Shown: positions 43,926 through 51,879, numbered from the stretch's first letter. The stretch is DNA of 64,000 nt from Bacilli bacterium (GCA_017541325.1 JAFXZI010000007.1:1-64000); one strand, 5' to 3'. The notes: generated from the letters alone by a model not told the origin. Program-made: numbers and translations.

Positions 43926-43999
43926 AGGGGATTAGTTAAATGGTATAATAGGAGTCTCCAAAACTTTAGTTGGGAGTTCGATTCTCTCATCCCCTGCCA
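43926..43999 (+). tRNA. trnW: tRNA-Trp (anticodon CCA)
   Basis: Cloverleaf with 7-bp acceptor AGGGGAT/ATCCCCT, D-stem GTTA/TAAT and anticodon stem GGAGT/ACTTT. The loop CTCCAAA contains CCA (Trp, UGG only). T-stem GGGAG/CTCTC with TTCGATT, discriminator G and an encoded CCA end. No tRNA with UCA anticodon is seen, consistent with UGA as stop. Confidence 0.95.
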
Positions 44000-44010
44000 T
44001 TATGTAATTT

Positions 44011-44041
44011 ACTCGAACTTTTTAGTAATAAAAAGTCGAGT
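44011..44041 (+). repeat. Hairpin after tRNA-Trp
   Basis: ACTCGAACTTTTT / AAAAAGTCGAGT with one bulged A and a 6-nt loop. No U-tract follows, so it may be a processing structure rather than a terminator. Confidence 0.5.
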
Positions 44042-44080
44042 TTAACTATATATTTCAAGGCAAACGAAAGAATGCGATAA

Positions 44081-44116
44081 AAAAATCCATCAGTTCGAAA
44101 GGACGGTGGATTTTTC
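44081..44116 (+). terminator. Terminator of the tRNA-Trp transcript
   Basis: Stem AAAAATCCA / TGGATTTTT enclosing a second hairpin GTTC-GAAA-GGAC, followed by T. The outer stem matches the 5S terminator (AAAATCCA…TGGATTTT). The SD-like GGACGGTGG of the next ORF lies in its 3' arm. Confidence 0.7.
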
Positions 44117-44119
44117 ATT

Positions 44120-44395
44120 GTGTTAGAAATTAGAAAAGATATAATTCCTTATGATTACAAGGTAAAAGACAGGTTAGAATTCATTTGTAAGTATGCTAAC
44201 CGAGATGCGCGATTTTTTAATGGTAATGTAATATCAATTGAAAGAACTAATTTACATTATGTAGAACCTCATAGATTATATGTAGGAAAGCATTTATTTT
44301 TATTCTTTAATTATAGGAAAGAAGTATATTATCAAACATTAGAAACAAAAATTGAATTCAAAGACTTAACTAATTTTATAAAAAGCCTAGATTAG
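44120..44395 (+). CDS. Small protein of unknown function downstream of tRNA-Trp
   Basis: 91 aa, start GTG 4 nt after the terminator U-tract. The only SD-like sequence (GGACGGTGGA) is inside the terminator stem, so expression would depend on read-through and opening of that stem. The sequence (LEIRKDIIPYDYKVKDRLEFICKYANRDARF…) is soluble, basic and aromatic-rich, with no recognised motif. Could belong to the neighbouring mobile element or be a chromosomal leftover. The coding call rests on ORF length and codon pattern. Confidence 0.5.
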   Translation: MLEIRKDIIPYDYKVKDRLEFICKYANRDARFFNGNVISIERTNLHYVEPHRLYVGKHLFLFFNYRKEVYYQTLETKIEFKDLTNFIKSLD

Positions 44396-44404
44396 ACCTA
44401 AATA

Positions 44405-44432
44405 TTGACATTTTCTTAAAAATGTATAGAAT
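44405..44432 (+). promoter_or_regulatory. Promoter of the recombinase attenuator region
   Basis: TTGACA (44405-44410), 16-nt spacer, TAGAAT (44427-44432). A small perfect palindrome, GAACA-T-TGTTC, lies just downstream (44448-44458) and may be an operator. Confidence 0.65.
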
Positions 44433-44474
44433 AAATAACTAACAAAGAACATTGTTCATGAAATGGGGGATAAC

Positions 44475-44546
44475 ATGAATATCTTTATTAGAAAAAAAGA
44501 AAAGTTAATTTATTTTATCGATTTTATCAAGGAGATGAGGGACTAA
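44475..44546 (+). CDS. 23-aa leader peptide upstream of the serine recombinase
   Basis: ATG with a strong GGGGGAT RBS 4-10 nt upstream; reads MNIFIRKKEKLIYFIDFIKE then MRD and stop. Its last codons (AAGGAGATG…) form the 5' arm of a terminator, the layout of a translation-coupled attenuator. Too short for homology arguments. Confidence 0.5.
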   Translation: MNIFIRKKEKLIYFIDFIKEMRD

Positions 44547-44571
44547 TTATTAGTGCTTTATCTCCTTTTTA
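44529..44571 (+). terminator. Attenuator-type terminator before the serine recombinase
   Basis: Outer stem AAGGAGAT / ATCTCCTT with inner perfect repeat ACTAAT-T-ATTAGT and a T5 tract. It overlaps the leader-peptide stop and lies 20 nt before the recombinase ATG. Stalling on the leader peptide would open the stem. Confidence 0.65.
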
Positions 44572-44590
44572 TGTGGAAAGGAGTGGTTAG

Positions 44591-46465
44591 ATGAATAATG
44601 AAGAAAGAGTTTGTGCAATTTATTCAAGAGTATCTACTGAAGATCAAGCTCGCGAAGGATTTAGTCTTGGAGAACAAAAGAAAAGACTAGAAGATTATTG
44701 TAAGGTAATGAATTATAAAATCTATGGTTTTTATGAAGATGGTGGAATAAGTGCTAAAACAGGTAATCATAGACCAGAATTTGAACGAATGTTAGAAGAT
44801 GGTAAAAATGGATGTTTCAATACTGTACTTGCTCTAAAACTTGATAGAATTAGTCGTAGTGTATTTGATATGGAAAGAATAAATAAGTTTTTTGAAGAAA
44901 ACAATTTAACTTTAATTTGTTTATACGACCAATATGATACTTCAACAGCAAATGGAAGAATGATACAAAGAATTATGACTAGTGTTGCTCAAAATGAAAT
45001 TGAAAGAACTAGCGAGAGAACAAAAATAGGTTTAGATGGAGCAATAAAAGAAGGTCATATTCCTGGTAAAACTCCTGTAGGTTATTATCGTGATAATAAG
45101 AAACTAGCCGTAGATCCATTATCAAGTTTAGTAGTTGAAAGAGTGTTTAAATCATATGCAAGAGGTATATCACATTATAAAATTGCAGAACAACTTAATA
45201 ATGAAAAAGCATTGAATAAAACAAATTGGACAGACAATTCTATTAGAAGAATATTAGATAATCCAGTTTATAAAGGAGATTATTTAAGTAATAAAGGTAA
45301 GAAATCAGAAAAGTATTATGAAAATGTTTGCCCTGCTATTATTGATAAGGACTTATGGGAATATTGCCAAGACCAAGCACCAAGAAACTTAAAACATTAT
45401 CAAAGAAACAAAGTATATTTATTTCTTCAAAAACTATGTTGTCCTAAATGTGGAAGAACAATGGGTGGTAAGGCAACAAGAAAGAAAAATGGTAAAGTTT
45501 ATTACTATTATCATTGTATTTTTTGCAAAAAGAATATTGAAGAATCTATAATCGAAGAACAAATTATTAGAGACTTAAATAATATTTTTGAATACGATGC
45601 AATTGTTCATCAATACTATTTCCCTTTGATAAAAAGCAAACTAGGTATTAAAGAAAAAAATTATGAAAAAGAATTAAATAATTTAGAAAATAGAAAAAAT
45701 AAGATAGCAGATTCTTATATTGATGGAACATTTGATAAAGAAATATATATTAAAAAAAGAGATGAAATTGAAGAAGATATTAGACATATAAAGAGATTAA
45801 TGCTAGAAGAAAAACAAATAAGTAAAATGACTTTTGCAAGAGAAGATTTACTAGTAGATCGAGATTTAAAATATATTAATAAAATAGCTCTACCATTACT
45901 TTATGATAAGTTTGTTGATAATTGGAATGATACTTCAAGAGAAAAGAAGAACGAATTAGTAATGGATTATATAGATACTATTGAGCTATTTGAAAAAAAT
46001 TCAAATTATTATGTTAAAAAAATTAATTTTAGAAATTCATTTTATAATAAGTTTTCTGAATTATTTTGGGATGGATTTATTGATTATGATATTTCTAAAA
46101 GGAATGATAAAAATGCACCAACAGTTAGGTTTAGTGAATATATTCCGAAAGAAAAGGTTAAGGAACATATTAATAAATTAAGACATTTTTATACTGTAGA
46201 TATTTACCCAGGAGTATTTGATTTTGATAAAGGACTATTAGATATTCAAATGCCAAGTACAGTTGAATTAGTTAGGATTTCTCCACAAGAGAAAGTAAAA
46301 TATGAAAATGGTTATCATGGAATTAGTGAAGTTAATGCTATTGGAGTAGATATTTCTAAAAAAGAATTTATAGATTTAGATGAAGATTTATTTGATAAAA
46401 TGATAGAAAATATTGAAGAAATTATGGACGAAAATGATGAATTATATCTTATAGAAGACAAATAA
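44591..46465 (+). CDS. Large serine recombinase (integrase/excisionase)
   Basis: 624 aa. The resolvase domain starts VCAIYSRVSTEDQAREGFSL, with catalytic Ser at ~15 and its partner Arg at ~13, and continues with LDRISRSVFDMERI. The recombinase domain (~165-265) has GKTPVGYYRDN and NPVYKGDYL. A zinc ribbon (CPKCGR…CIFCKK, ~285-315) and a coiled-coil (~345-400) precede the divergent C-terminal part, which is rather acidic (…DENDELYLIEDK). It catalyses site-specific integration and excision of the element through Ser-DNA links. RBS AAGGAG. Similar in plan to TndX/Tn4451 recombinases. Confidence 0.93.
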   Translation: MNNEERVCAIYSRVSTEDQAREGFSLGEQKKRLEDYCKVMNYKIYGFYEDGGISAKTGNHRPEFERMLEDGKNGCFNTVLALKLDRISRSVFDMERINKFFEENNLTLICLYDQYDTSTANGRMIQRIMTSVAQNEIERTSERTKIGLDGAIKEGHIPGKTPVGYYRDNKKLAVDPLSSLVVERVFKSYARGISHYKIAEQLNNEKALNKTNWTDNSIRRILDNPVYKGDYLSNKGKKSEKYYENVCPAIIDKDLWEYCQDQAPRNLKHYQRNKVYLFLQKLCCPKCGRTMGGKATRKKNGKVYYYYHCIFCKKNIEESIIEEQIIRDLNNIFEYDAIVHQYYFPLIKSKLGIKEKNYEKELNNLENRKNKIADSYIDGTFDKEIYIKKRDEIEEDIRHIKRLMLEEKQISKMTFAREDLLVDRDLKYINKIALPLLYDKFVDNWNDTSREKKNELVMDYIDTIELFEKNSNYYVKKINFRNSFYNKFSELFWDGFIDYDISKRNDKNAPTVRFSEYIPKEKVKEHINKLRHFYTVDIYPGVFDFDKGLLDIQMPSTVELVRISPQEKVKYENGYHGISEVNAIGVDISKKEFIDLDEDLFDKMIENIEEIMDENDELYLIEDK

Positions 46466-46479
46466 TTTCTTTTTAAAAA

Positions 46480-46550
46480 GATAATTAGCAAGCAACGGAT
46501 TTGTACCCCTTACGAGGTAAATCCAACTATGGGGACACCCCAATCCCCGA
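46480..46550 (+). other. oriT: oriT-like transfer origin
   Basis: Stem GGATTTGTACC…GGTAAATCC (46497-46524) carries CCCCTTACG (46506-46514) in its loop. This resembles the nic region CGCCCTTACG of R64- and pGO1/pSK41-type (MOBP) origins. A second hairpin GGGG-ACA-CCCC follows at 46531-46541. It sits directly upstream of the relaxosome and relaxase genes, the normal place for oriT. Confidence 0.65.
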
Positions 46551-46560
46551 AAGGAGTTTT

Positions 46561-46881
46561 ATGAGAAGAAGAGACAAAAGAATTGAGATTTATTTTAACG
46601 ATGTAGAATTAAATAAACTAGATAATGATAGAGAAGAACTTGGATTATCTAGATCTGAATATATTAGATTATTAATTCTTAGAAATAAAATTAATAAGAA
46701 AAATAATAAAGAGATTCTAAATGCAACTTTAGAACTTCAAAATGTAAAAGACTATCTTAAAAAGATAGATACTCAAATAGAAAAAGATGGAGAAATTAAC
46801 TCTTATGTTCAAGTTGTTATTAAAGAGTCTTTAAATAACTTAAATAAAACAATGGAAATATTAAATAACAAAATAGAATAG
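46561..46881 (+). CDS. mobC: Relaxosome accessory protein (MobC-like, ribbon-helix-helix)
   Basis: 106 aa. The N-terminal RHH motif (RIEIYFNDVELNKLDNDREELGLSRSEYIRLLIL) binds DNA near oriT; the C-terminal half is a coiled-coil-like helix. Starts at ATG 46561 with AAGGAG; an in-frame TTG at 46501 lies in the oriT stem and is not credible. Probably bends or melts oriT for the downstream relaxase. Confidence 0.8.
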   Translation: MRRRDKRIEIYFNDVELNKLDNDREELGLSRSEYIRLLILRNKINKKNNKEILNATLELQNVKDYLKKIDTQIEKDGEINSYVQVVIKESLNNLNKTMEILNNKIE

Positions 46882-46891
46882 GAGGTGTAAG

Positions 46892-48187
46892 ATGGCAACT
46901 ACATCTTTATGGCCAATTAAAATGACCATAAACAAAACAATTAATTATGTAGAAAATAAAGATAAGACAAGAATCCCTTTATCAAATTTATCAATTTCTA
47001 TCGATTATGCTAAAAATAAAAATAAAACGGAAGAACAGTTTTATGTGACAGGTATTAATTGCGATAGTGATAATGTTTATCAAGATATGATGAGAGTAAA
47101 AAAAGCATATAATAAGTTTGATGGAATACAAGGTTTTCACGGATATCAATCTTTTAAAGAAAAAGAAGTGACACCAGAACTAGCTCATAAAATAGGAATA
47201 GAGTTTGCTAAAGAAATGTGGGGAGATGATTTTCAAGTAGTAGTCACAACTCACTTAAATACAAATCACATACATAATCACTTTGTAGTTAATTCAGTAA
47301 GTATTAAAGATGGACATAAATATAATTATAGTAATAAAGAAATGGCAAGATTAAGAAAGACAAATGATTTTATTTGTGAAGAACATAATATAAGTCATTT
47401 AGAAGAAAAACCAACACCTAAAAAACATATAGATTTTAATTATTATTTAAATCATGATAATTATTCTACTAGAACACAAGCAATAATTGATATGGCAATT
47501 AAGAATGCTCTTAATTATGCAGATTTTAAAGACATAATGAAAAAGAATAATTATGAAGTAATAGAAAGATATGGAAAATTATCAGTAAGAGCTTTTAATA
47601 AAAATAGAAATATAAGAATAGAAAGACAATTTGGAAGTGATTATTCAATAGATAGAATAAATGAAAGAATATTAGAAGAAACTTCAGATAAATTAACTAT
47701 GGAAGAACTTGAACAATATAATTATCATAAAAGAAATTATATTAATAATCAGAATAGTTTAATAGCACAATTCTTATTTATTATCTTTAAGATAAAAGTA
47801 TATCAAAAGAGTCCTAGAAACTATCCATTAAGCCCAGCAATGAGAAAAGAAGTTGATAAAATGGAAAAATATAGTATGGAAATAGTATTTATGAATGATA
47901 ATAAAATTGATTCAAAAGAAGAATTACAAATATTTAAACAAATGAATAAAGAGTTATTAGATGATTTAATATATACAAGAAAAAGAACCTATGAATATAA
48001 ATCAAAAACTAAAGATAAAGTAGAAAAAGAAGAATGTGATTTAAGAGTTGATTTTTACAATGAAATAATAAAAGAATTACAAACAAAAGTTAAGACTTGT
48101 AAGATGATTGAACATAATCACAAAATTGTTGAAAAAGAATTAGAAACAAGATATAGTAAAGAACAAAAAAGATTGTTGGAATTATAA
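46892..48187 (+). CDS. MOBP-type relaxase/mobilization nuclease
   Basis: 431 aa. The VirD2/MobA-like domain has a candidate catalytic Tyr in the start region (NKTINYVENK, ~18). The three-His metal motif is HLNTNHIHNHFVVNSVS (~125-141). It nicks oriT and stays covalently bound to the DNA. The C-terminal half (~270-431) is Lys/Glu-rich helical, probably for coupling to a channel. RBS AGGAGGTG. Cotranscribed with mobC. A lone VirD4-like ATPase is encoded at 56080-57423. Confidence 0.92.
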   Translation: MATTSLWPIKMTINKTINYVENKDKTRIPLSNLSISIDYAKNKNKTEEQFYVTGINCDSDNVYQDMMRVKKAYNKFDGIQGFHGYQSFKEKEVTPELAHKIGIEFAKEMWGDDFQVVVTTHLNTNHIHNHFVVNSVSIKDGHKYNYSNKEMARLRKTNDFICEEHNISHLEEKPTPKKHIDFNYYLNHDNYSTRTQAIIDMAIKNALNYADFKDIMKKNNYEVIERYGKLSVRAFNKNRNIRIERQFGSDYSIDRINERILEETSDKLTMEELEQYNYHKRNYINNQNSLIAQFLFIIFKIKVYQKSPRNYPLSPAMRKEVDKMEKYSMEIVFMNDNKIDSKEELQIFKQMNKELLDDLIYTRKRTYEYKSKTKDKVEKEECDLRVDFYNEIIKELQTKVKTCKMIEHNHKIVEKELETRYSKEQKRLLEL

Positions 48188-48277
48188 GAACAATTGAGGA
48201 ATAATCACATATTTTAGTGAACCAATAGAGGTTATGAATAGGTTTATTGAATAGATTTATTAATATATTTTTTATGA

Positions 48278-48283
48278 TATAAG
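48278..48283 (+). promoter_or_regulatory. -10 element of the exporter leader
   Basis: TATGATATAAG; transcription would start near 48290 and run through a 12-codon ORF and a terminator before the ABC exporter gene. Confidence 0.4.
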
Positions 48284-48295
48284 ATAGATGATAAT

Positions 48296-48334
48296 ATGGA
48301 TCAATTCGCATTGATAGTGTTTATTTGTTCATAA
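48296..48334 (+). CDS. 12-aa leader ORF upstream of the ABC exporter
   Basis: Reads MDQFALIVFICS then stop. Its first codons form a hairpin ATCAAT-TCGC-ATTGAT (48300-48315). It ends 4 nt before an intrinsic terminator. The layout is like leader peptides of antibiotic-resistance ABC genes controlled by ribosome stalling. RBS is weak; coding status is uncertain. Confidence 0.3.
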   Translation: MDQFALIVFICS

Positions 48335-48338
48335 AGAT

Positions 48339-48362
48339 GACTTGATTTGCAAGTCTATTTTT
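48339..48362 (+). terminator. Leader terminator upstream of the ABC exporter
   Basis: Stem GACTTG / CAAGTC with loop ATTTG, followed by TATTTTT. No full gene ends here, so it is either the end of the relaxase transcript or an attenuator. Confidence 0.6.
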
Positions 48363-48435
48363 ATAATACATTTTTTATTTATCATGAAAAATAACAGTAA
48401 ACAAAAGAAATATATATTTTTGTTATTAATTTTGC

Positions 48436-48441
48436 TATAAT
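48436..48441 (+). promoter_or_regulatory. Extended -10 directly upstream of the ABC exporter
   Basis: TGCTATAAT 35 nt before the ATG. A second weaker TATGATATAAA lies at 48453-48463 in front of the AGAGGAT RBS. Confidence 0.45.
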
Positions 48442-48475
48442 AATAAATAGATTATGATATAAAGAGGATACTATT

Positions 48476-51019
48476 ATGTTAGAATTAAAAAATGTTAATA
48501 AAATATATAAATCTAAAAATACTAGTAATACAGAAGCATTAAGAAATATTAATTTAAATTTTAATAAAGTCGGTCTTACATTTATTTTAGGAAAAAGTGG
48601 ATGTGGTAAAAGCACACTTTTAAATATTTTAGGTGGACTTGATACTCCAACTAGTGGAGAAATAATTTTTAAGGGGAAATCATTTAAAGATTTTAAAAGT
48701 AGTAATTATGACTCATATAGAAATACTTCAATAGGTTTCGTTTTTCAAGAATATAATCTTGTTGAAAAGTTTAATGTGTTTGATAATGTAGCATATGCTT
48801 TAAAACTTCAAAATAATAAAATTGATGAAAATGTTGTTTTAAATGTTTTAGAAGAAGTTGGCCTTAAAGATCTTGCTAAGAGAAAAGTAAATGAATTATC
48901 GGGTGGACAGAAACAGCGTGTAGCAATAGCAAGAGCTCTAGTTAAAAATCCAAGTATCATTTTAGCAGATGAACCAACAGGAAATTTGGATAGTGAAAGT
49001 TCTAAAATGATTTTTGAAATATTAAAGAAACTTTCTCTTGAAAGACTTGTTATTGTTGTTTCACACGACGAAGAAAGTGCTAACACTTATGGTGATAGAA
49101 TAATTTCATTACAAGATGGAGTTATTGTAAGTGACACTAATCCTCAGATTATTGATAATTATACAAATTATGAAATAAAGAAAAATCATTTACCATTTAA
49201 AGAAGCATTTAGATTTTCAATTAAGAATATATTTGGTCATAAATTAAAACTTATATTTTCAATTTTATTAATAGCATTTGCTCTATCTTTCTTTGGATTT
49301 ACTATTATGCAATATTACCTAAGAAGCAATAGTGAAATAGAGCGTATTGTAAATGAATTTGATGTTAATTATATTGATATAAATAAACTATCTACTAAGT
49401 ATGGAGTGTGTCCATTAGATGGATATTACAGAAATTGTTATGATACAGGGAAGTTTACTAATGATGAAGTGGAAACTCTTAGAAGTAAAGGAAATATTAA
49501 ACTTAATGAAAGATATAGATTTCAAGTAAATGGTGCACTTATTAATTTAGTGGATTTAGATGAAGAAAAATATACAAAATTAGGCTATTACTATTATAAT
49601 TATGAGTACCCTAGTACATTTACAGAACTAAAAAAAGAACAATTTAATTTCAAATTAATTGGTAGTGTTCCACAAAAATTTAATGAAATAGTAATTATAA
49701 AACCAGTTGCAGATTATATAATTAACTATGGAGCATACTTATATAATAGTGAAGATATTTATAAACCAAATAGTTATCAAGAGCTTATTAATGATAAAAT
49801 AGAAATTAAGTTTGGAAGTAGTAGTGTTATAATATCAGGAATAATAGATGATGATTTAAGTGAGTTTGAATCATTAAAAAATATTTATGACTCTGATTTA
49901 AGAAGTGATAAAGTAGCGCTCGTCGATAAAAGATTAATAGAAAAGTATAGATATAAGTATCCAGTATATTTTTATACATTAGAAGGATTTAAAGAAAAAA
50001 TTGAATTAAAAGAAAATGATTCTAGATATTTTAAATTTAGTGAGTCTAGTCCTGAAGATATTTTATATACAGTGAAACTATTTGAAAGTGGAAAAGTATA
50101 TACAAAAGATGGACTTGTAGAAATAAATAAATTAGATAATGGAATTATTGTTCCTGTTAGTTATCTTGATAAAATATCAAATGGTGATTTTTCTAAAAGT
50201 ATGAATGACTATATCATAAATGGAAAAGATCAAGATCCATCAAAGACAAGTGATGAGTATAGAGAAGAATTTATAACAAAATATATAAATGAAAATAATA
50301 TTACTGATAAAATGGTATCATTTAGTCTTTTTAAAATATATAATAATGATGAAGGAAATAATAATGCTAAAACATTACATTTAAGAATTCAAGGAATTAC
50401 TTTAGATGATGAAAATTATTATACAACTAAAGAAATATTAGAAGAAAATAGTGATGACAAGTATAGTATAGATTTATATGTATTAACTAAAGATATAGAT
50501 AACTATAATGATTTCTTTAATGATTATCCAATTGATGGAGAAAAATATATATCTAATACTGATTTTATATATTATATTGCTGAACATGAATATTCTATGA
50601 AAGTAGCATCTAAATACATTTTTATAATTAGTTTGTTTTTCTCATTATTTGCAATACTTTTATTATTTAATTTTATTGGTTTATCAATTACAGATAATAA
50701 AAAAGAAATAGGAGTATTAAGGGCTTTGGGTACTACTAAAAAAGATGTATCAAAAATATATTCTATACAAGGTTTATTAATAGGTTTTGTTTCATATATA
50801 TTATCAATATTGTTTGTAATTACTTATGCAAAAGGAGAAAATAATATTTTAATTGGAGGAAGTTTAAAAAAGATTTTTAATGTTGAACTATTTGGAATCA
50901 GTTTTATGCCACTTTTGGTTATGTTTATCTTCTTTGTCGTAGTAGTCTTGTTATCAAGTGTTAGTGTATCACTTCGTATAACAAAAATGAAACCAATTGA
51001 TGCGATAAATAATAAATAA
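48476..51019 (+). CDS. MacB-like ABC exporter, ATPase fused to FtsX-type permease
   Basis: 847 aa. The ATPase (~1-220) has Walker A GKSGCGKST, signature LSGGQKQRVAIARAL, Walker B ILADEPTGNLD and switch His SHDEES. One membrane helix (~258-280), a ~440-residue outside domain, and three membrane helices at the end (~722-842) follow, with FtsX-type LGTTKKDVSKIYSIQG between them. This plan exports peptides, antibiotics or lipoproteins. It follows the mobile element and has its own leader with a terminator, which fits induced resistance. Its stop codon lies in the repeat end of a MITE. Confidence 0.88.
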   Translation: MLELKNVNKIYKSKNTSNTEALRNINLNFNKVGLTFILGKSGCGKSTLLNILGGLDTPTSGEIIFKGKSFKDFKSSNYDSYRNTSIGFVFQEYNLVEKFNVFDNVAYALKLQNNKIDENVVLNVLEEVGLKDLAKRKVNELSGGQKQRVAIARALVKNPSIILADEPTGNLDSESSKMIFEILKKLSLERLVIVVSHDEESANTYGDRIISLQDGVIVSDTNPQIIDNYTNYEIKKNHLPFKEAFRFSIKNIFGHKLKLIFSILLIAFALSFFGFTIMQYYLRSNSEIERIVNEFDVNYIDINKLSTKYGVCPLDGYYRNCYDTGKFTNDEVETLRSKGNIKLNERYRFQVNGALINLVDLDEEKYTKLGYYYYNYEYPSTFTELKKEQFNFKLIGSVPQKFNEIVIIKPVADYIINYGAYLYNSEDIYKPNSYQELINDKIEIKFGSSSVIISGIIDDDLSEFESLKNIYDSDLRSDKVALVDKRLIEKYRYKYPVYFYTLEGFKEKIELKENDSRYFKFSESSPEDILYTVKLFESGKVYTKDGLVEINKLDNGIIVPVSYLDKISNGDFSKSMNDYIINGKDQDPSKTSDEYREEFITKYINENNITDKMVSFSLFKIYNNDEGNNNAKTLHLRIQGITLDDENYYTTKEILEENSDDKYSIDLYVLTKDIDNYNDFFNDYPIDGEKYISNTDFIYYIAEHEYSMKVASKYIFIISLFFSLFAILLLFNFIGLSITDNKKEIGVLRALGTTKKDVSKIYSIQGLLIGFVSYILSILFVITYAKGENNILIGGSLKKIFNVELFGISFMPLLVMFIFFVVVVLLSSVSVSLRITKMKPIDAINNK

Positions 51020-51304
51020 GGGGCTGTCGAGAAATTAAATTATTAGTTTCTTGATAGTTTTCTTTTTGTTTTAATTTCTAAAATGCTTTAAAAGTAAGGA
51101 ATTTAACCAAATTATAGTTTTTTTAATTTTAGTCATTATAGTTGGTAATACATATAAAAATATTGAATTTATTTATCTAAACAATATATCTAGTGCAAAA
51201 ATGATAGGTTTTTGAATATTTTTTGGATATTTAAATTTTAAAATATCAAGAAAATCAAGAAAAAAAGACTATCGAAACCTATTCAGTTTTTCGACAGCCC
51301 CTTA
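51017..51304. mobile_element. MITE-like element with long inverted repeats
   Basis: Perfect 14-bp terminal inverted repeat TAAGGGGCTGTCGA / TCGACAGCCCCTTA. It extends imperfectly to ~50 bp on each side (…GTTTC-GATAGT-TTTTTCTTG…). The ~190-bp AT-rich interior has no ORF. GGGGCTGTC ends are common in IS1182-like and related insertion sequences; an internally deleted derivative is likely. No clear target duplication. It lies between convergent genes and both stop codons are in its ends. Confidence 0.75.
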
Positions 51305-51862
51305 CTTTATAAAAAAGATAAATAATATTAATATTATAGAAACAATTATAGATAAAGTTAGTAATTTATAATCAATATTGTTTTCTTCTGTTATTTTTTT
51401 AATAATATCTTCCTTACTACAATCTTTTGAATCATTCAGTAACTTTCTATATTTAGACATTATATCGTTATTGAGTAATTTACTTAATAACAATGGATGA
51501 TATTTAACAAATAATACAACTAGAAGTACCAATATTGGTCCACTAAAAGGATATAATCTTATAAATAATAAAATTACCCCACCCCATTCTTTTATACAGT
51601 ATAATATGAAAAGAAACCATAACAGTAAATATATAGTTGTTCTAATCATTTTTTTAGATATTGAATAAAACCATCCAAATAAAAAGTATTCATCTTTAGG
51701 ATTTCCATTACTTTCAAAATTGTTTTGAATATATTGTTCTATATCATAGGAAGAATATTTTTCTGCAAATTCATCTACTACTATTGAATTAAATAGATTG
51801 CCACATCTAGGACAAAAATTTAATTGACTTTTATATTTACTATTACATTTTGGACATATCAT
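51302..51862 (-). CDS. Zinc-ribbon membrane protein of unknown function
   Basis: 186 aa. N-terminal zinc ribbon (CPKCNSKYKSQLNFCPRCG, two CxxC pairs), a polar segment, two close membrane helices (~74-92 and 100-117), and a last helix (~167-185). Family not recognised beyond the common zinc-ribbon + membrane plan. Two tandem copies of the extended -10 lie upstream. Its stop codon is provided by the MITE end. Confidence 0.65.
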   Translation of the reverse strand: MICPKCNSKYKSQLNFCPRCGNLFNSIVVDEFAEKYSSYDIEQYIQNNFESNGNPKDEYFLFGWFYSISKKMIRTTIYLLLWFLFILYCIKEWGGVILLFIRLYPFSGPILVLLVVLFVKYHPLLLSKLLNNDIMSKYRKLLNDSKDCSKEDIIKKITEENNIDYKLLTLSIIVSIILILFIFFIK

Positions 51863-51879
51863 GTAAATCTATCCTTTCA

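Larger units (their letters stand above)
44405..48187 (+). mobile_element. Integrative mobilizable element core (recombinase, oriT, RHH accessory protein, relaxase)
   Basis: A block containing a large serine recombinase, an oriT-like sequence with R64/pGO1-type nic core, an RHH relaxosome protein and a MOBP relaxase, with no T4SS genes. That gene set defines an IME, which would borrow a conjugation channel. Exact ends are not found: serine recombinase att sites share only a few bases, and I saw no clear flanking repeat. The true element may extend beyond these limits, perhaps including the ABC exporter at 48476. Confidence 0.65.

Noticed and set aside
43976-43999. tRNA-Trp 3' end as integration site of the mobile element
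   Set aside because: No second copy of the tRNA 3' end is found downstream as far as 52 kb, and the integrase is a serine recombinase, which usually does not use tRNA 3' ends.
43926-43999. Mycoplasma-type code with UGA as Trp
   Set aside because: tsaE, map and yidD end correctly at TGA, Trp is encoded by TGG, and the tRNA anticodon is CCA.
44050-44090. Sequence GGCAAACGAAAGAATGCGA resembling the core of a c-di-GMP-I (GEMM) riboswitch
   Set aside because: The GGCAAAC and GAAAG words occur, but the intervening paired helix and the receptor stem are missing, and what follows is a terminator right after a tRNA.
44448-44458. GAACATTGTTC as a LexA (SOS) box
   Set aside because: The Firmicute box is CGAAC-N4-GTTCG. 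Here the spacer is 3 nt and the outer C/G are missing, so it is only noted as a palindrome.
45981-46181. 66-codon plus-strand ORF inside the serine recombinase
   Set aside because: It overlaps a well supported gene in another frame, has no RBS and no family features. The same holds for the minus-strand ORFs within the ribosomal operon.
44453-48333. TTGTTCAT at 44453 and 48326 as att direct repeats of the IME
   Set aside because: Eight bases are expected by chance in such AT-rich DNA, and the second copy lies within a small ORF. No other support.
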